NCBI GenBank assembly: GCA_030674155.1
Contig: CM060329.1
Span: forward strand, 19,707,496 to 19,771,495
DNA from: Stramonita haemastoma
Lineage: Eukaryota; Mollusca; Gastropoda; Neogastropoda; Muricidae
Direction of reading: 5' to 3'
DNA length: 64,000 bases
Under the pieces are notes generated by a model, which searched no databases, had not been told where the DNA came from, and saw only the letters and a program-made list of their open reading frames with translations. Position numbers and translations under genes: made by a program. Of this stretch, positions 20,943 to 33,600 are shown piece after piece. Each line of letters starts with the position of its first letter. Position 1 is the stretch's first letter.

Positions 20943-21724
20943 GGGCAATCGAGCCCTAATTGTATGTGCATCTTAAGTACTATCACGTCAAAACCACCCA
21001 CCTACATTTTGAAACTTAAAACTTGCCTCCAAAGAAAGACATTAACCACTGGGAGTTGTTAGCATGCAAGCATACATTGAACGGAAATAACCACAAACCT
21101 TTGTATGCAATGAAACCATCTGCGTGTAGATTATTACCTCCAGTTGATCTCGAACTTGTTGGAAGAGGGCACAAAAGACAAAATGGCGATACAAATCAAC
21201 GCACTCTCATTTAAAAGCATGACTTCGTGCTCTTCTGCGCATGTCACGACCAAGGGTAGGATAACTCTGCGGTCAATTTGCAGTCGGCAGCTAGTTCTAC
21301 ACTCGGCCAAAAAGCCCGAGTTTTGACAAACTGGAATTTTTCCAACAGGATACTTGCAAAGTTGCGAGTACAATGAATGTGCAGGCTTTTGATTCATACA
21401 TATTTTTTGAGAAATGCATCCCTTCTCTTTTTTTTGTCAACCTTTATGGGTTTTTTTCCCTGTTTGTTGTTAATACTCTTATTACTTGTCTGTTAGTTGC
21501 ACACACGAAAGTGGAGAAGAGGGGGGAGGGGGGAGTAGAGGGGGAGGGGAAGGTAGAAGGGGAGGGGACTTCTGCCTGACTTCCTTTCATAGAAAAATCC
21601 AGTATAGGCTACAAAATTATTTTTTCTTTCATAATTTCGATGATTAGGAAAGATTACCAACTGGGCCTCTGTCATTTTATGCTGACCACAGAGCAAGCTT
21701 TAAGCAGTCGATCTTGACTATTCC
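20943..21724. other. Unassigned unique sequence
   Basis: Some 60-codon frames exist (for example + from 21144), but none has good splice borders or recognisable motifs. The region 21515-21570 is a GGGGA/GGAGG-rich minisatellite-like patch. Confidence 0.4.
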
Positions 21725-22105
21725 CTATGGATGGGTGGTCTAGATGTAACGTGCCTGCCTAGAAAGCGAAAAAATCTGGTTCGCTCCCAAAACTTTTCCC
21801 CCTTCCATTAGACCATGAGTGGTGGTCTGGGTGCTAGTCTTTCGGATGAGACGATAAACCGAGGTCATCTGTATTATACATTATAATTTAGTGCACGTAA
21901 GAGAACCCACGGCAACAAGGGGGTTATCCCTGGCAAAATTCTGTAGAAATAAAGCCACTTTGATATGGGAACAAATACAGTTACAGACAGGAAAACGAAA
22001 AAAAGATTATGGGCGGCGCTGCACTTGTGGCAACGCACTTTCCCTGGGAAGAGCAGCCCGAATTGCATCTGCTGTGACATAAGGTGGTATAAAATGAAAT
22101 AAATA
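21725..22105 (+). mobile_element. SINE-B
   Basis: Head GGGTGGTCTAGATGTAACGT (A-box type) and a degraded B box CTGGTTCGCTCC, then CCATTAGACCATGAGTGG, the core TTTCGGATGAGACGATAAAC, AAGAGAACCCACGGCAACAA, and a tail with TGTGACATAAGGTGGTATAA and AAATAAATAAA. Copies at 26868, 27600 and 28108 define the family. Confidence 0.85.
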
Positions 22106-22207
22106 AAAGCCCTGAAAGACTATTGACCAGCTTATTTTCCTAAAGACTCATCTTCCATCAAATTTGGTAACCTAACTCTGATTTTATTTTCATACCTTTT
22201 AATGTCA

Positions 22208-22305
22208 CCGTAGATTTCTTTGCGTGAAATTCGGGCTGCTCTCCCCAGGGAGAGAGAACGCTTCGCCACAAGTGCACCCGATTTGCTGCGTCCTTCTGCT
22301 AAAAA
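22208..22305 (-). mobile_element. SINE-B 3' fragment
   Basis: GATTTCTTTGCGTGAAATTC and CTGCTCTCCCCAGGGAGAGA on + are the reverse complement of the SINE-B 3' region. Confidence 0.8.
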
Positions 22306-23021
22306 CAAAAATGCATCAGATTTTATTTTCACCTCTTCCAACGCGAAGTTTTTGGGTGTTGAACTTCTCAGTACATATTTGGGGCATGCAAGTTTTCGGT
22401 AGGATTATTCATCTAAGGGCAGTATTTCGACTTCATATGTGTCAATTGCTGATTCAAAAAAAGGTAGGCCTACACCAAGAGTAAGCCTGTATGCTTTACA
22501 ATCTGTACTCTGAAGCTTCCTCAGTAAATATTTTGGAGCATTAAAGAAGACTTCTTGTCCATATGATGATTTGATCTGATTACTGACGTCCAGAAATGTT
22601 AAAGGATTTACAGATCTTGCCTTTAATAGCCTATTGCTTACAAATAAATTTCAGGAGAATGAAGCTTTTTTTTTGCTTTAGTTAGAATGTACTGAGATGG
22701 GTATTCCACATCAACTTCGATGTAAGAAATACACCTAAAAATTGTTGTAAAGAAACACACAGACAACCCTCACCTGCTAACCACAAAGAGACATACAAAG
22801 GAAAAAAACATCATTAAAAAAACAACAACAACAAAAACACAACATTACCACAACAAAATATTGAAAACAAACAACAACAAAAAAGAATTGCCACCGAGTG
22901 GTCTAAGAGAGAGAACTAGCGCAAAGGCTACCCAATGTACGGTTGTTTCCCTTACACTGCATATCCAGTTCAGCTGCTGCCTGTTAGCAACAACAAAATT
23001 GTTATGTTAATGGTTGTGTGA
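22306..23021. other. Unassigned, with an A/C-rich patch
   Basis: AACAACAACAAA-type low complexity at 22800-22885; otherwise unique AT-rich sequence. No gene recognised. Confidence 0.4.
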
Positions 23022-23099
23022 TTGTTCAAAATTAAAGATGATATTCATGACAATGACGGCAATGACAACGTCTCCAATGACGTTCATGGTGTTGACAGC

Positions 23100-23164
<65 letters not shown>

Positions 23165-23200
23165 CGTGCCTGGAGGATTTGCATTGGAAAAGGCGATCTT
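23022..23200. repeat. (GAT)n with degenerate aspartate-rich flank
   Basis: Pure (GAT)n at 23100-23163. The 80 bases before it are a degenerate GAY/AAY pattern reading DDIHDNDGNDNVSNDVHG on +, followed by about 20 Asp. This may be a decayed triplet array, or part of an acidic coding exon; no splice borders are visible. Confidence 0.8.
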
Positions 23201-23241
23201 TATTTCTTTATTTATAGAAAAAAAGTTCTTTACCCATTACC

Positions 23242-23666
<425 letters not shown>

Positions 23667-23689
23667 TTAAAATCTGATAATTTAGGTTA

Positions 23690-23950
23690 TGAGCCCTCGC
23701 CTGAGCGGGAATGATTTTAAAGCAAGCGCTTTGATTTGTTCGCTGTACAAGATTGAGCGCTGTAGAAAATACCATGTAGTCTCCTGCACATGGGACTTTG
23801 GTTTATTGTCTCATCCAAAAGACTTGCATCCAGACCATCAGTCTTGTCTCATGGATGGGGAAAAAGTTCCAAATTCAGACAAGGTGAGGATGAAACCTGC
23901 AACCTGTTTCTTTCTAGACAGGTGTGTTAGGTTACCTCTGGCTCTAGACC
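23690..23950 (-). mobile_element. SINE-E, SINE-B-like head and core with a different tail
   Basis: On -: CTAGAGCCAGAGGTAACC head, CCATCCATGAGACAAGACTG, core CTTTTGGATGAGACAATAAA, then a distinct 3' part CTACAGCGCTCAATCTTGTA and AAGCGCTTGCTTTAAAATCA not seen in A-D. Single copy here. Confidence 0.6.
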
Positions 23951-24154
23951 AGCGATCCATATCAGCACACATTCTCTGAAATATCATCTGTAGGAAAACA
24001 CACAAAAAAATCTACATTATATTAGATTCCCCGCTGATTTAGAGTCTGTAAGCATCCATAGCCATCACAATTTAGTTTGATTTTGGTAAAACCCTGTGGA
24101 GGTGCCCGGGTTAGTTATTTATTTTTCCATTTATTTAGTCTTGTCTATTGAGGA

Positions 24155-24158
24155 TTTA

Positions 24159-24190
<32 letters not shown>

Positions 24191-24518
24191 CTATTTATTT
24201 ATGTCAAGGATAATGGGATAAGCACTCTTGTGTTTTTTACATCCAGTCCCCGTGTGTATGCAGTTCAGTAAATGCTATCTGTTCCCACCGGCACACGATG
24301 GCCTACTCTTACGAAAAGCAGAACAGGATTTAACGTGTGCGCAAGATGTGCGTGCGTTCGCACACGGGCCTCGGTTTATAGTCTAATCCGAATGACTTTT
24401 GGGGAGAGTGGAGTCAGCACTGATGCTAACTCCAGGAGAAAAATCTCCTCGACCGTAATTGAACCTGGGTCGTTAAATTGCCAGCGAAATGTTCTGTCCA
24501 CTAAGCTATCCCGTCCCC
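24155..24518 (-). mobile_element. SINE-A, full length
   Basis: Tail side begins with (GATT)n/(TTTA)n at 24155-24205; the head GGACGGGATAGCTTAGTGGA ends at 24518. The B box is damaged (GGTTCAATTAC), so pol III transcription is probably weak. Confidence 0.88.
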
Positions 24519-24529
24519 CCTTTACCCCT

Positions 24530-24755
24530 TAGGATAATGGAATAAGCACTCATGGGTTGTTTTTTTTACGTTTAGTCCCCGTGTGTGTATACAGTTTTTG
24601 TGAATTTTGTCATCTGTTCCCACTGGCACAATGGTCTACTCTTGTTTTGTTTTTAAACAAGAGGTTTTAACGTGTGTGCAAGATATTCAGCGTGCATTCG
24701 CACAGGCTTTATAGTTATAGTTGATAGCTTGGTTTATAGTCACATCCGAAGGATG
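24530..24755 (-). mobile_element. SINE-A, 5'-truncated
   Basis: A second SINE-A directly behind the first, in the same orientation. It runs from the tail (TAGGATAATGGAATAAGCAC on +) to the core and lacks the head. A (TTTTGT)-like insertion lies at 24640. Confidence 0.85.
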
Positions 24756-24811
24756 TAAGCATCAGCCGCTCATCAGCATTCAGTCAGTTTGAATTTATTT
24801 ACAGTCCTAGT

Positions 24812-25112
24812 GGAGGATAGCTCAGTGGTCAGAGCGCTCGCTTTCCCCCAGTCAAGTTAAGCAGCCTCGAGTGTGGTTGCCAAGTGGATGGGTGACCAAT
24901 TGCGCGCCTTGGCTTCAGTACAGTCCCCCAGTTCACCCTGCTGTAAATGGGTACCTGCCCTCTTTAGGGTCAGGGAAGGTAAAGCAGCGAGGGAGACGAG
25001 ATGGGCACCGCCCTCAACATGCTGGCCCCCTAGAGAAGCTGAGGTCTCTGATGCCTCGCTCCCTTACGACCGCCTAGGTAATGGGACACCTTTCCCTTTC
25101 CCTTTTACCTGG
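24812..25112 (+). mobile_element. SINE-C, full length (tRNA-5S chimera)
   Basis: Head GAGGATAGCTCAGTGGTCAG, then GTCAAGTTAAGCAGCCTCGA and GTGGTTGCCAAGTGGATGGG, closely following the 5S rRNA order TAAGCAG...TGGTT...TTGGATGGG. The body has CTTTAGGGTCAGGGAAGGTA and GAGGTCTCTGATGCCTCGCT; the end is TAATGGGACACCTTTCCCTT. It is the best copy for showing the 5S-like part. Confidence 0.82.
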
Positions 25113-25449
25113 TGAAGGTGTCTAGTTTAGGGACTCGCCCATCAACCAGCCACCCGTTTCATCACCTTCACTATGTTGTTGTTGTTGTGATTACATTTAT
25201 ATCCCAGCGGAGATTTCCCATTAATTAGGGAAACCATCCCCATGTTGGTTTGGTTGTGCTGGAGTCTCAGAACAGCTCTCTGATTTAGACAACCATCAGC
25301 GATAGAACCATGACAAACCATCACCATGGTGTTGATGTGGGTATATCTATGTCCCAGCAGATAGTTCCATTTTGGGCACTGACCATCACCATTCTTTTTG
25401 GTTTGCTTTATTTTGTTTATCATTTATTTGTTTTTTGTTGTTGTTTTTT
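25113..25449. other. Unassigned, small internal duplication
   Basis: ATTTATATCCCAGCGGAGATTTCCCATT (25195) and TATCTATGTCCCAGCAGATAGTTCCATT (25343) look like diverged copies of one ~28 bp string, with ACCATCACCAT nearby. Possibly a fragment of an unrecognised repeat. Confidence 0.4.
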
Positions 25450-25485
25450 TCATTTCGAGGATAATGGAATAAGCACTCCTACAGT
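25450..25485 (-). mobile_element. SINE-A / LINE tail fragment
   Basis: Only TTTCGAGGATAATGGAATAA on +: the terminal 30 bp of the shared tail. Confidence 0.6.
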
Positions 25486-25664
25486 ATCAGTCAGTTTTTT
25501 CCCCATTTGTTGTTAAATCTTACATTCCTTTACCCAGAAAACTGTTTTTAAAACGAGCAGTCTTAAACATAATAATTCAGATGATAAATGTTTTATGTGG
25601 TGTTTTTTCGCAAAGTTATATCATGTTTAAAAGAATGTGGAAAGAGTCTCCAACTATGAACCAC

Positions 25665-26471
25665 ACAAACATGAACTTAACTTTAATGGAATTGACTTTC
25701 CGTTGGAATAGACAAAATCAAACGATCCGAATCCCAGAACAAACCAATCACTTTAAACGTATGTACATGTTCTGTAGAAGACAATTTTCTACCGCTTAGA
25801 ATATCCAGTGGGTCACCGACTGTAGGAGAGCCACATGTCAAACACGTTGACTTACTTTTAGTGACAGATGGTGCAAAACAGCATTATACTTTAATTCGCA
25901 CAATGAGTAGACTACTAACATACACAACAGCAAATTGTAAAAAAACAAGAGTTCTGTAGAAGATGTTTAGTAAGGTTTCCGTCTATTGAAGCAGCACATA
26001 AACACAAAGAACATTTTAATAGCTCTACTGAGTGTATTACAAAACTTATTACTCCAAAACCTGGTAGCCCAGAAAGCTTTAAGAACTGGAAAAAAATTAC
26101 AGACCAATCCTTACATTGTTTATGCTGACTTCGAATCTATTATAGTCCCATACCAAGAACCTCAGCCAAAAAGAGTACCTAAAACTAAAACGGTTTGATT
26201 CCGGTCGAGGAGATTTTTCTCCTGGAGTCAACATCAGTGCTGACTCTGCTCTCCCCAGAAGTCTTTCGGATGAGACTATAAATCGAGGCCCTGTGTGGGA
26301 ACGCACGCAGAACATCTTGCGCACACGTTAAATCCTGTTCCACTTTTCGTAATAGTAGGCCATCGTGTACCGGTGGGAACAGATAACAAGATTCACAAAA
26401 CTGCATACACACAGGGACTGGATGTAAAAAAGTACAATAGTGCTTATCCCAGTATCCTCGATATAAATAAG

Positions 26472-26510
<39 letters not shown>

Positions 26511-26866
26511 AGTAGTTAATAATCATCAAATATGTTCGTATGCATTCATTATTGTTAAGTCAGATGGTGAACACACAATGTCATGTCATTGTAGAGGGCC
26601 CGATGCAGCAGAACGCTTCTTAAAACAAATGAAACAAACACGTACTGAGTTCTCCAGTCAACTCAACCTTTCTGAACTTATTATGACAGCCGAAGATCAA
26701 GAACAATATGATTCAGCAACACGATGTTGGATTTGCTGCCATACATTAGAAAACACAGAAGACAACCCAACTGTAAGAGATCATGATCACAGCAGGGGTA
26801 AGTTTAGGGGAGCAGCACATTCTAATTGTAGCCTGCAGCTTAAGTTTGAACCATCAGTGGTCTAGG
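25665..26866 (+). pseudogene. Polinton/Maverick-like DNA polymerase B, N-terminal remnant
   Basis: Several frames together resemble the N-terminal half of protein-primed PolB proteins of Polinton-type elements. Landmarks in order: LLLVTDGAKQHYTLIRTMSR, a Cys/His cluster CRRCLVRFPSIEAAHKHKEH, the exonuclease-I-like YADFESI near 26130, then after a SINE insertion CSYAFIIVKSDGE and an HNH/endonuclease-VII-like zinc module CWICCHTLE plus RDHDHSRGKFRGAAH at 26735-26820. Frameshifts, stops and the nested SINE (26196-26513) break it. The polymerase palm motifs are absent, the right end being replaced by SINE-B at 26868. It is non-functional. No integrase, ATPase, capsid gene or terminal repeat is visible nearby. 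Confidence 0.7.
26196..26513 (+). mobile_element. SINE-A nested in the PolB remnant
   Basis: Starts at the B box (GGTTTGATTCCGGTCGAGGA), so the first ~50 bp of the head are missing. The rest is complete, with body, LINE-like tail and (AAAT)n at 26466-26510. PolB-like reading resumes right after, showing that it inserted into the polymerase sequence. Confidence 0.9.
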
Positions 26867-26867
26867 T

Positions 26868-27250
26868 GGTAAAGCGCCTTGCCTAGAAAGCAAAAAGTCC
26901 GGGTAGGAGTGTGTGGTGGTTCGTACCCCGTTTAGACCCAAAACTTTTCCCCCATCCATTAGACACTGAGTGGTGGTCTGAGCCCTAGTCTTTCGGGTGA
27001 GACAATAAACCGAGGTCCCGTGTGTTGCACATCACTATTTAGCGCACGTAAAAGAACCCACGGCAACAAGGGGTTGACCCTGGCAAAATTCTGTAGAAAA
27101 CAGCCACTCTAATAGGAAAACAAATACAGTTGCATGCAGGAAAAAGAAAAAAAAATAGGTGCTGCAAATGTGACGACGCGCTCTCCCGGGGAGAGCAGCC
27201 CGCGCAGAGAAATCTGCTGTGACATAAAGTGGTACAAAATAAAAATAAAA
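26868..27250 (+). mobile_element. SINE-B, full length
   Basis: Head GTGGTCTAGGTGGTAAAGCG, B box GGTGGTTCGTACCCC, core CTTTCGGGTGAGACAATAAA, AAAGAACCCACGGCAACAAG, tail GAAATCTGCTGTGACATAAA. It cuts off the PolB remnant on its left. Confidence 0.88.
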
Positions 27251-27278
27251 AACAAACCCAAAATCACCCATTATGTAA

Positions 27279-27282
<4 letters not shown>

Positions 27283-27371
<89 letters not shown>
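27283..27371. repeat. (CATA)n(CA)n
   Basis: Follows the SINE-B tail closely. Confidence 0.95.
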
Positions 27372-27373
<2 letters not shown>

Positions 27374-27599
27374 GCTGACAGGGTCTAATATCAGATCACC
27401 ACATCAGCAGACGGGTACTCCTAGATAAGATATATTAATACATATTTATGACTGTATAAATTTGGGTCATACCTCATTTATAATAACAATAACATCAGTG
27501 ACACCGCCATCTCCCCACCTCATGCACACATTATACTGATTTCAGTTACAACTGAAAAAAAAGAAAAAGCCCTCCTAGCTTTCCTTTCATTTGTTGAAT

Positions 27600-27995
27600 G
27601 GATGGTGGTCTAGAGGTAACCGGCCTGCCAAAGGATGTGGAAAGTCCGGGTGGGAAGTGTGCGGTGGTTTGACCCCCGTTTAGGCCCTAAACTTTCCCCC
27701 CATCCATTAGACCGTGAATGGTTGTCTGGGTGCTAGTCTTTCAGATGAGTCGATGAACCGAGGTCCTATGTCTTAAAAAAAAAAATTAGTTCACGTAAAA
27801 GAATCCACGGCAACAAGAGAGTTGTCCCTGGCAAAATTTAATAGAAAACAGCCACTCTGGTAGGGAAGCCAATACTGCTGCAGATGGGGAAAGAAAAAAA
27901 ATGGGTGCACTGCCCTCCTGGTGACGCGCTCTCCCCAGGGAGAGCAGCCCGAGCTTTACACAGAGAAATGTGCCGTGACTTAAAGTGGTGTGAAA
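27600..27995 (+). mobile_element. SINE-B, full length
   Basis: Head GATGGTGGTCTAGAGGTAAC, degraded B box (GGTGGTTTGACCC), core CTTTCAGATGAGTCGATGAA, tail CCGTGACTTAAAGTGGTGTG. Confidence 0.87.
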
Positions 27996-28107
27996 GTGTA
28001 AAAAGGCTAACAATAAAGCCCAACTACAAACACGTTCAAGTGAAACAGAAAAGGAGGAGGCGTAAAGGAAAGATCACTGTACAAGTTTACCAATCGTCTT
28101 CTAAATC

Positions 28108-28332
28108 ACTTCATGTCACAGCAGATTTCTTTGCGTGAAATTCGGACTGCTTTCCCCGGAAGAGCGGGTCGCCACAAATACAGTGCCTACCCATTATTTA
28201 TTGTCTTTTTCATGTCTGCAGGTGTATTTGTTTACCCTATCAGAGTGGCTTTTTTCTACAGTTTTGCCAGGGACAAGCCTCTTGTTGCCGTGGGTTCTTT
28301 CACGTGCACTAAATAATGAAGTGTAACTCACG

Positions 28333-28363
<31 letters not shown>

Positions 28364-28460
28364 CACCACTCATGATCTAATGGATGGAGGAAAAGTTTTG
28401 GGCCCAAACGGGATTCGAACCACCGCACACTTTCACCCGGACTTTTGGCTTTCTAGGTCT
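28108..28460 (-). mobile_element. SINE-B, full length with intact B box
   Basis: On -: CCTAGAAAGCCAAAAGTCCG, B box GGTGGTTCGAATCCCG, core CTTTCGGATGAGACAATAAA, tail AGAAATCTGCTGTGACATGA. It lies opposite to the copy at 27600, the two forming an inverted SINE pair with ~110 bp between. Confidence 0.88.
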
Positions 28461-29100
28461 TTCTACCTTTAGACAACCAAAACACTTAATAATTTATGAA
28501 ATAATTATACTTTTAGATGCCTTTGAAACTGATCTTTGCTTTTGGTAAGTTTCAAAGTTTTGGAAGCCTATCCTGAATACAAGAAGCTCGATTTGATTAG
28601 TTTGTTTCTGGGTCTTGAAAATATTAGCCAGTGGTTGTGTCTATGCTTGTTATTTTGTTTAAACATTTGATTATCTAGGAATGTGCAATAACTAGGCTTT
28701 GATCTGCATTAAAGAGAATTAGCTTCTCCCTTTCTGTCCTAAATTGTTCATTTGCACTATGGGTTAAGATAGTTTCTGAAGTTGATCTCTGATTCAGTAC
28801 TTTATTTTACCTAAGGAAGTTTAATTCTTTCTTAAAAAGGGAGCATGTCTGTCCTACACTTAAAGAGAATGTGTAAACCCAATGTACTGTGTGTGTGTAT
28901 GCATGTGTGCGTGCGTGCATGCGTGCAAGCACACAAGCGCGTGGGCTACCTCCTTTTAGATCTAGCAGCGTGGCAGATAAAGCAGCACGCGTTTGTTTTG
29001 AAATTCAAATTCAAGGGGGGGGGGGGGCAGCCCACGCTTATTTTCAAACAAGGTGCTGCCTTGCTGTGATTGGTGGCTGAATATAGGACACTGACGACAG
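28461..29100. other. Unassigned AT-rich sequence
   Basis: No repeat or gene recognised; a GT/GC patch at 28889-28935 and a G11 run at 29015. Confidence 0.4.
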
Positions 29101-29220
29101 GAGTTGGGAATGTGACCCCATTCTGTGAAAGTGAAGTTGGCCGCAGTTTGCTCAAGTGTCTGCTAAAGTCTCTCTACAAACTCGGATATCAAATGGACAG
29201 ATCTCCCAGTGGGCATAAAG
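29101..29220 (+). CDS. Candidate coding exon, unknown protein
   Basis: After GACTGACGACAG-like sequence the + strand reads GVGNVTPFCESEVGRSLLKC and continues LLKSLYKLGYQMDRSPSGHK, non-repetitive and protein-like. The right border is a (GGT)n run with only a weak donor. It does not join in phase with the exon candidate at 29371 in a simple way. Family not recognised. Confidence 0.3.
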
Positions 29221-29370
29221 GCGGTGGTGGTGGTGGGGGGGGGAGGGGAGGTCAATATAGATAGCATCACTACTTTCTGGAAATTTTCTGCTAATTCTCT
29301 TTTCAAATTATTTCTATCTCACTCATTGCTTCTGCCTTGGTCTTGGTCAATTTGCCTGCGTTTTCTGCAG

Positions 29371-29433
29371 AAAGACTTTAAAGATTACAGTTCTCTCGTA
29401 GCTAAAGAGGAATGCACTGGGCCTGACTTGTGA
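29371..29433 (+). CDS. Candidate short terminal exon
   Basis: A strong acceptor (TGCCTGCGTTTTCTGCAG) is followed by 20 codons KDFKDYSSLVAKEECTGPDL and TGA. The acceptor is the best in this part of the window, but the coding part is too short to be certain. Unknown product. Confidence 0.35.
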   Translation, partial: KDFKDYSSLVAKEECTGPDL

Positions 29434-30615
<1,182 letters not shown>

Positions 30616-33600
30616 AGACTCTCGCTCTCTCCACAGGAGAGCCCCGAAGAGGTAAGAAAGCCAGTTTCTCTCAAGGAAAGCTGGTAAGTGTACGCGACAA
30701 AAAACAAGCATTTCGCACACCAATAATGACAATATACAGCAATATGATGCACCAGGGCAAACTGGAGGGTCGCCGCCACATGCGCGCACACAAACAAACG
30801 CACTGATAAAAACCAGCGCGCGCGCGCGCGTGTGCGCATGCATACCCACCCCCCACCCGAGGAAGGTGCGTTTTGAGCACAGATGCCAGCCGAAGAGCCG
30901 TTTTCAGCCCCGTCCAGCCCCGACTTTTGCACGGTAAAAGACCCCACGGCACCAAGACAATATCGTACTGTATGCATACACTCTCTCCCACCATCTTGGA
31001 TAGGTGTGGCGTCGGATTTGTGGCGACGGAGAGCCCCGAAGAGGTAAGAAAGCCAGTTTCTCTCAAGGAAAGCTGGTAAGTGTACGCGACAAAAAACAAG
31101 CATTTCGCACACCAATAATGACAATATACAGCAATATGATGCACCAGGGCAAACTGGAGGGTCGCCGCCACATGCGCGCACACAAACAAACGCACTGATA
31201 AAAACCAGCGCGCGCGCGCGCGTGTGCGCATGCATACCCACCCCCCACCCGAGAAAGGTGCCGTTTTGAGCACAGATGCCAGCCGAAGAGCCGTTTTCAG
31301 CCCCGTCCAGCCCCGACTTTTGCACGGTAAAAGACCCCACGGCACCAAGACAATATCGTACTGTATGCATACACTCTCTCCCACCATCTTGGATAGGTGT
31401 GGCGTCGGATTTGTGGCGACAGGAGAGCCCCGAAGAGGTCAGAAAGCCAGTTTCTCTCAAGGAAAGCTGGTAAGTGTACGCGACAAAAAACAAGCATTTC
31501 GCACACCAATAATGACAATATACAGCAATATGATGCACCAGGGCAAACTGGAGGGTCGCCGCCACATGCGCGCACACAAACAAACGCACTGATAAAAACC
31601 AGCGCGCGCGCGCGCGTGTGCGCATGCATACCCACCCCCCACCCGAGGAAGGTGTCCCTTTTGAGCACAGATGCCAGCCGAAGAGCCGTTTTCAGCCCCG
31701 TCCAGCCCCGACTTTTGCACGGTAAAAGACCCCACGGCACCAAGACAATATCGTACTGTATGCATACACTCTCTCCCACCATCTTGGATAGGTGTGGCGT
31801 CGGATTTGTGGCGACGGAGAGCCCCGAAGAGGTAGAAAGCTAGTTTCTCTCAAGGAAAGCTGGTAAGTGTACGCGACAAAAAACAAGCATTTCGCACACC
31901 AATAATGACAATATACAGCAATATGATGCACCAGGGCAAACTGGAGGGTCGCCGCCACATGCGCGCACACAAACAAACGCACTGATAAAAACCAGCGCGC
32001 GCGCGCGCGTGGCGCATGCATACCCACCCCCCACCCGAGGAAGGTGCCGTTTTGAGCACAGATGCCAGCCGAAGAGCCGTTTTCAGCCCCGTCCAGCCCC
32101 GACTTTTGCACGGTAAAAGACCCCACGGCACCAAGACAATATCGTACTGTATGCATACACTCTCTCCCACCATCTTGGATAGGTGTGGCGTCGGATTTGT
32201 GGCGACAGTGAGAGCCCCGAAGAGGTCAGAAAGCAGTTTCTCTCAAGGAAAGCTGGTAAGTGTACGCGACAAAAAACAAGCATTTCGCACACCAATAATG
32301 ACAATATACAGCAATATGATGCACCAGGGCAAACTGGAGGGTCGCCGCCACATGCGCGCACACAAACAAACGCACTGATAAAAACCAGCGCGCGCGCGCG
32401 TGCGCGCATGCATACCCACCCCCCCCCCGAAAAGGTGCCGTTTTGAGCACAGATGCCAGCCAAGAGCCGTTTTCAGCCCCGTCCAGCCCCGACTTTTGCA
32501 CGGTAAAAGACCCCACGGCACCAAGACAATATCGTACTGTATGCATACACTCTCTCCCACCATCTTGGATAGGTGTGGCGTCGGATTTGTGGCGACAGGA
32601 GAGCCCCGAAGAGCTAGAAAGCTAGTTTCGTTCAAGGAAAGCTGGTAAGTGTACGCGACAAAAAACAAGCATTTCGCACACCAATAATGACAATATACAG
32701 CAATATGATGCACCAGGGCAAACTGGAGGGTCGCCGCCACATGCGCGCACACAAACAAACACACTGATAAAAACCAGCGCGCGCGCGCGTGCGCGCATGC
32801 ATACCCACCCCCGCCCGAAAAAGGTGCCGTTTTGAGCACAGATGCCAGCCAAAGAGCCGTTTTCAGCCCCGTCCAGCCCCGACTTTTGCACGGTAAAAGA
32901 CCCACCGGCACCAAGACAATATCGTACTGTATGCATACACTCTCTCCCACCATCTTGGATAGGTGTGGCGTCGGATTTGTGGCGACGGGAGCCGCGAAGA
33001 GCTACGAAAGCTAGTTTGTGTGAAGGAAAGCTGGTAAGTGTACGCGACAAAAAACAAGCATTTCGCACACCAATAATGACAATATACAGCAATATGATGC
33101 ACCAGGGCAAACTGGAGGGTCGCCGCCACATGCGCGCACACAAACAAACCACTGAAAAAACCAGCGCGCGCGCGCGCGTGCGCGCATGCATACCCACCCC
33201 CCCGCCCGAAAAGGTGCCGTTTGAGCACAGATGCCAGCCAAAGAGCCGTTTTCAGCCCCGTCCAGCCCCGACTTTTGCACGGTAAAAGACCCCACGGCAC
33301 CAAGACAATATCGTACTGTATGCATACACTCTCTCCCACCATCTTGGATAGGTGTGGCGTCGGATTTGTGGCGACAGGAGAGCCGCGAAGAGCTACGAAA
33401 GCTAGTTTGTGTGAAGGAAAGCTGGTAAGTGTACGCGACAAAAAACAAGCATTTCGCACACCAATAATGACAATATACAGCAATATGATGCACCAGGGCA
33501 AACTGGAGGGTCGCCGCCACATGCGCGCACACAAACAAACACACTGATAAAAACCAGCGCGCGCGCGCGTGCGCGCATGCATACCCACCCCCGCCCGAAA

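Noticed and set aside
24830..24900. 5S rRNA gene
   Set aside because: Only the central part of 5S is recognisable, preceded by a tRNA-like head and followed by SINE body; a functional 5S gene would be ~120 bp with a T-run terminator.
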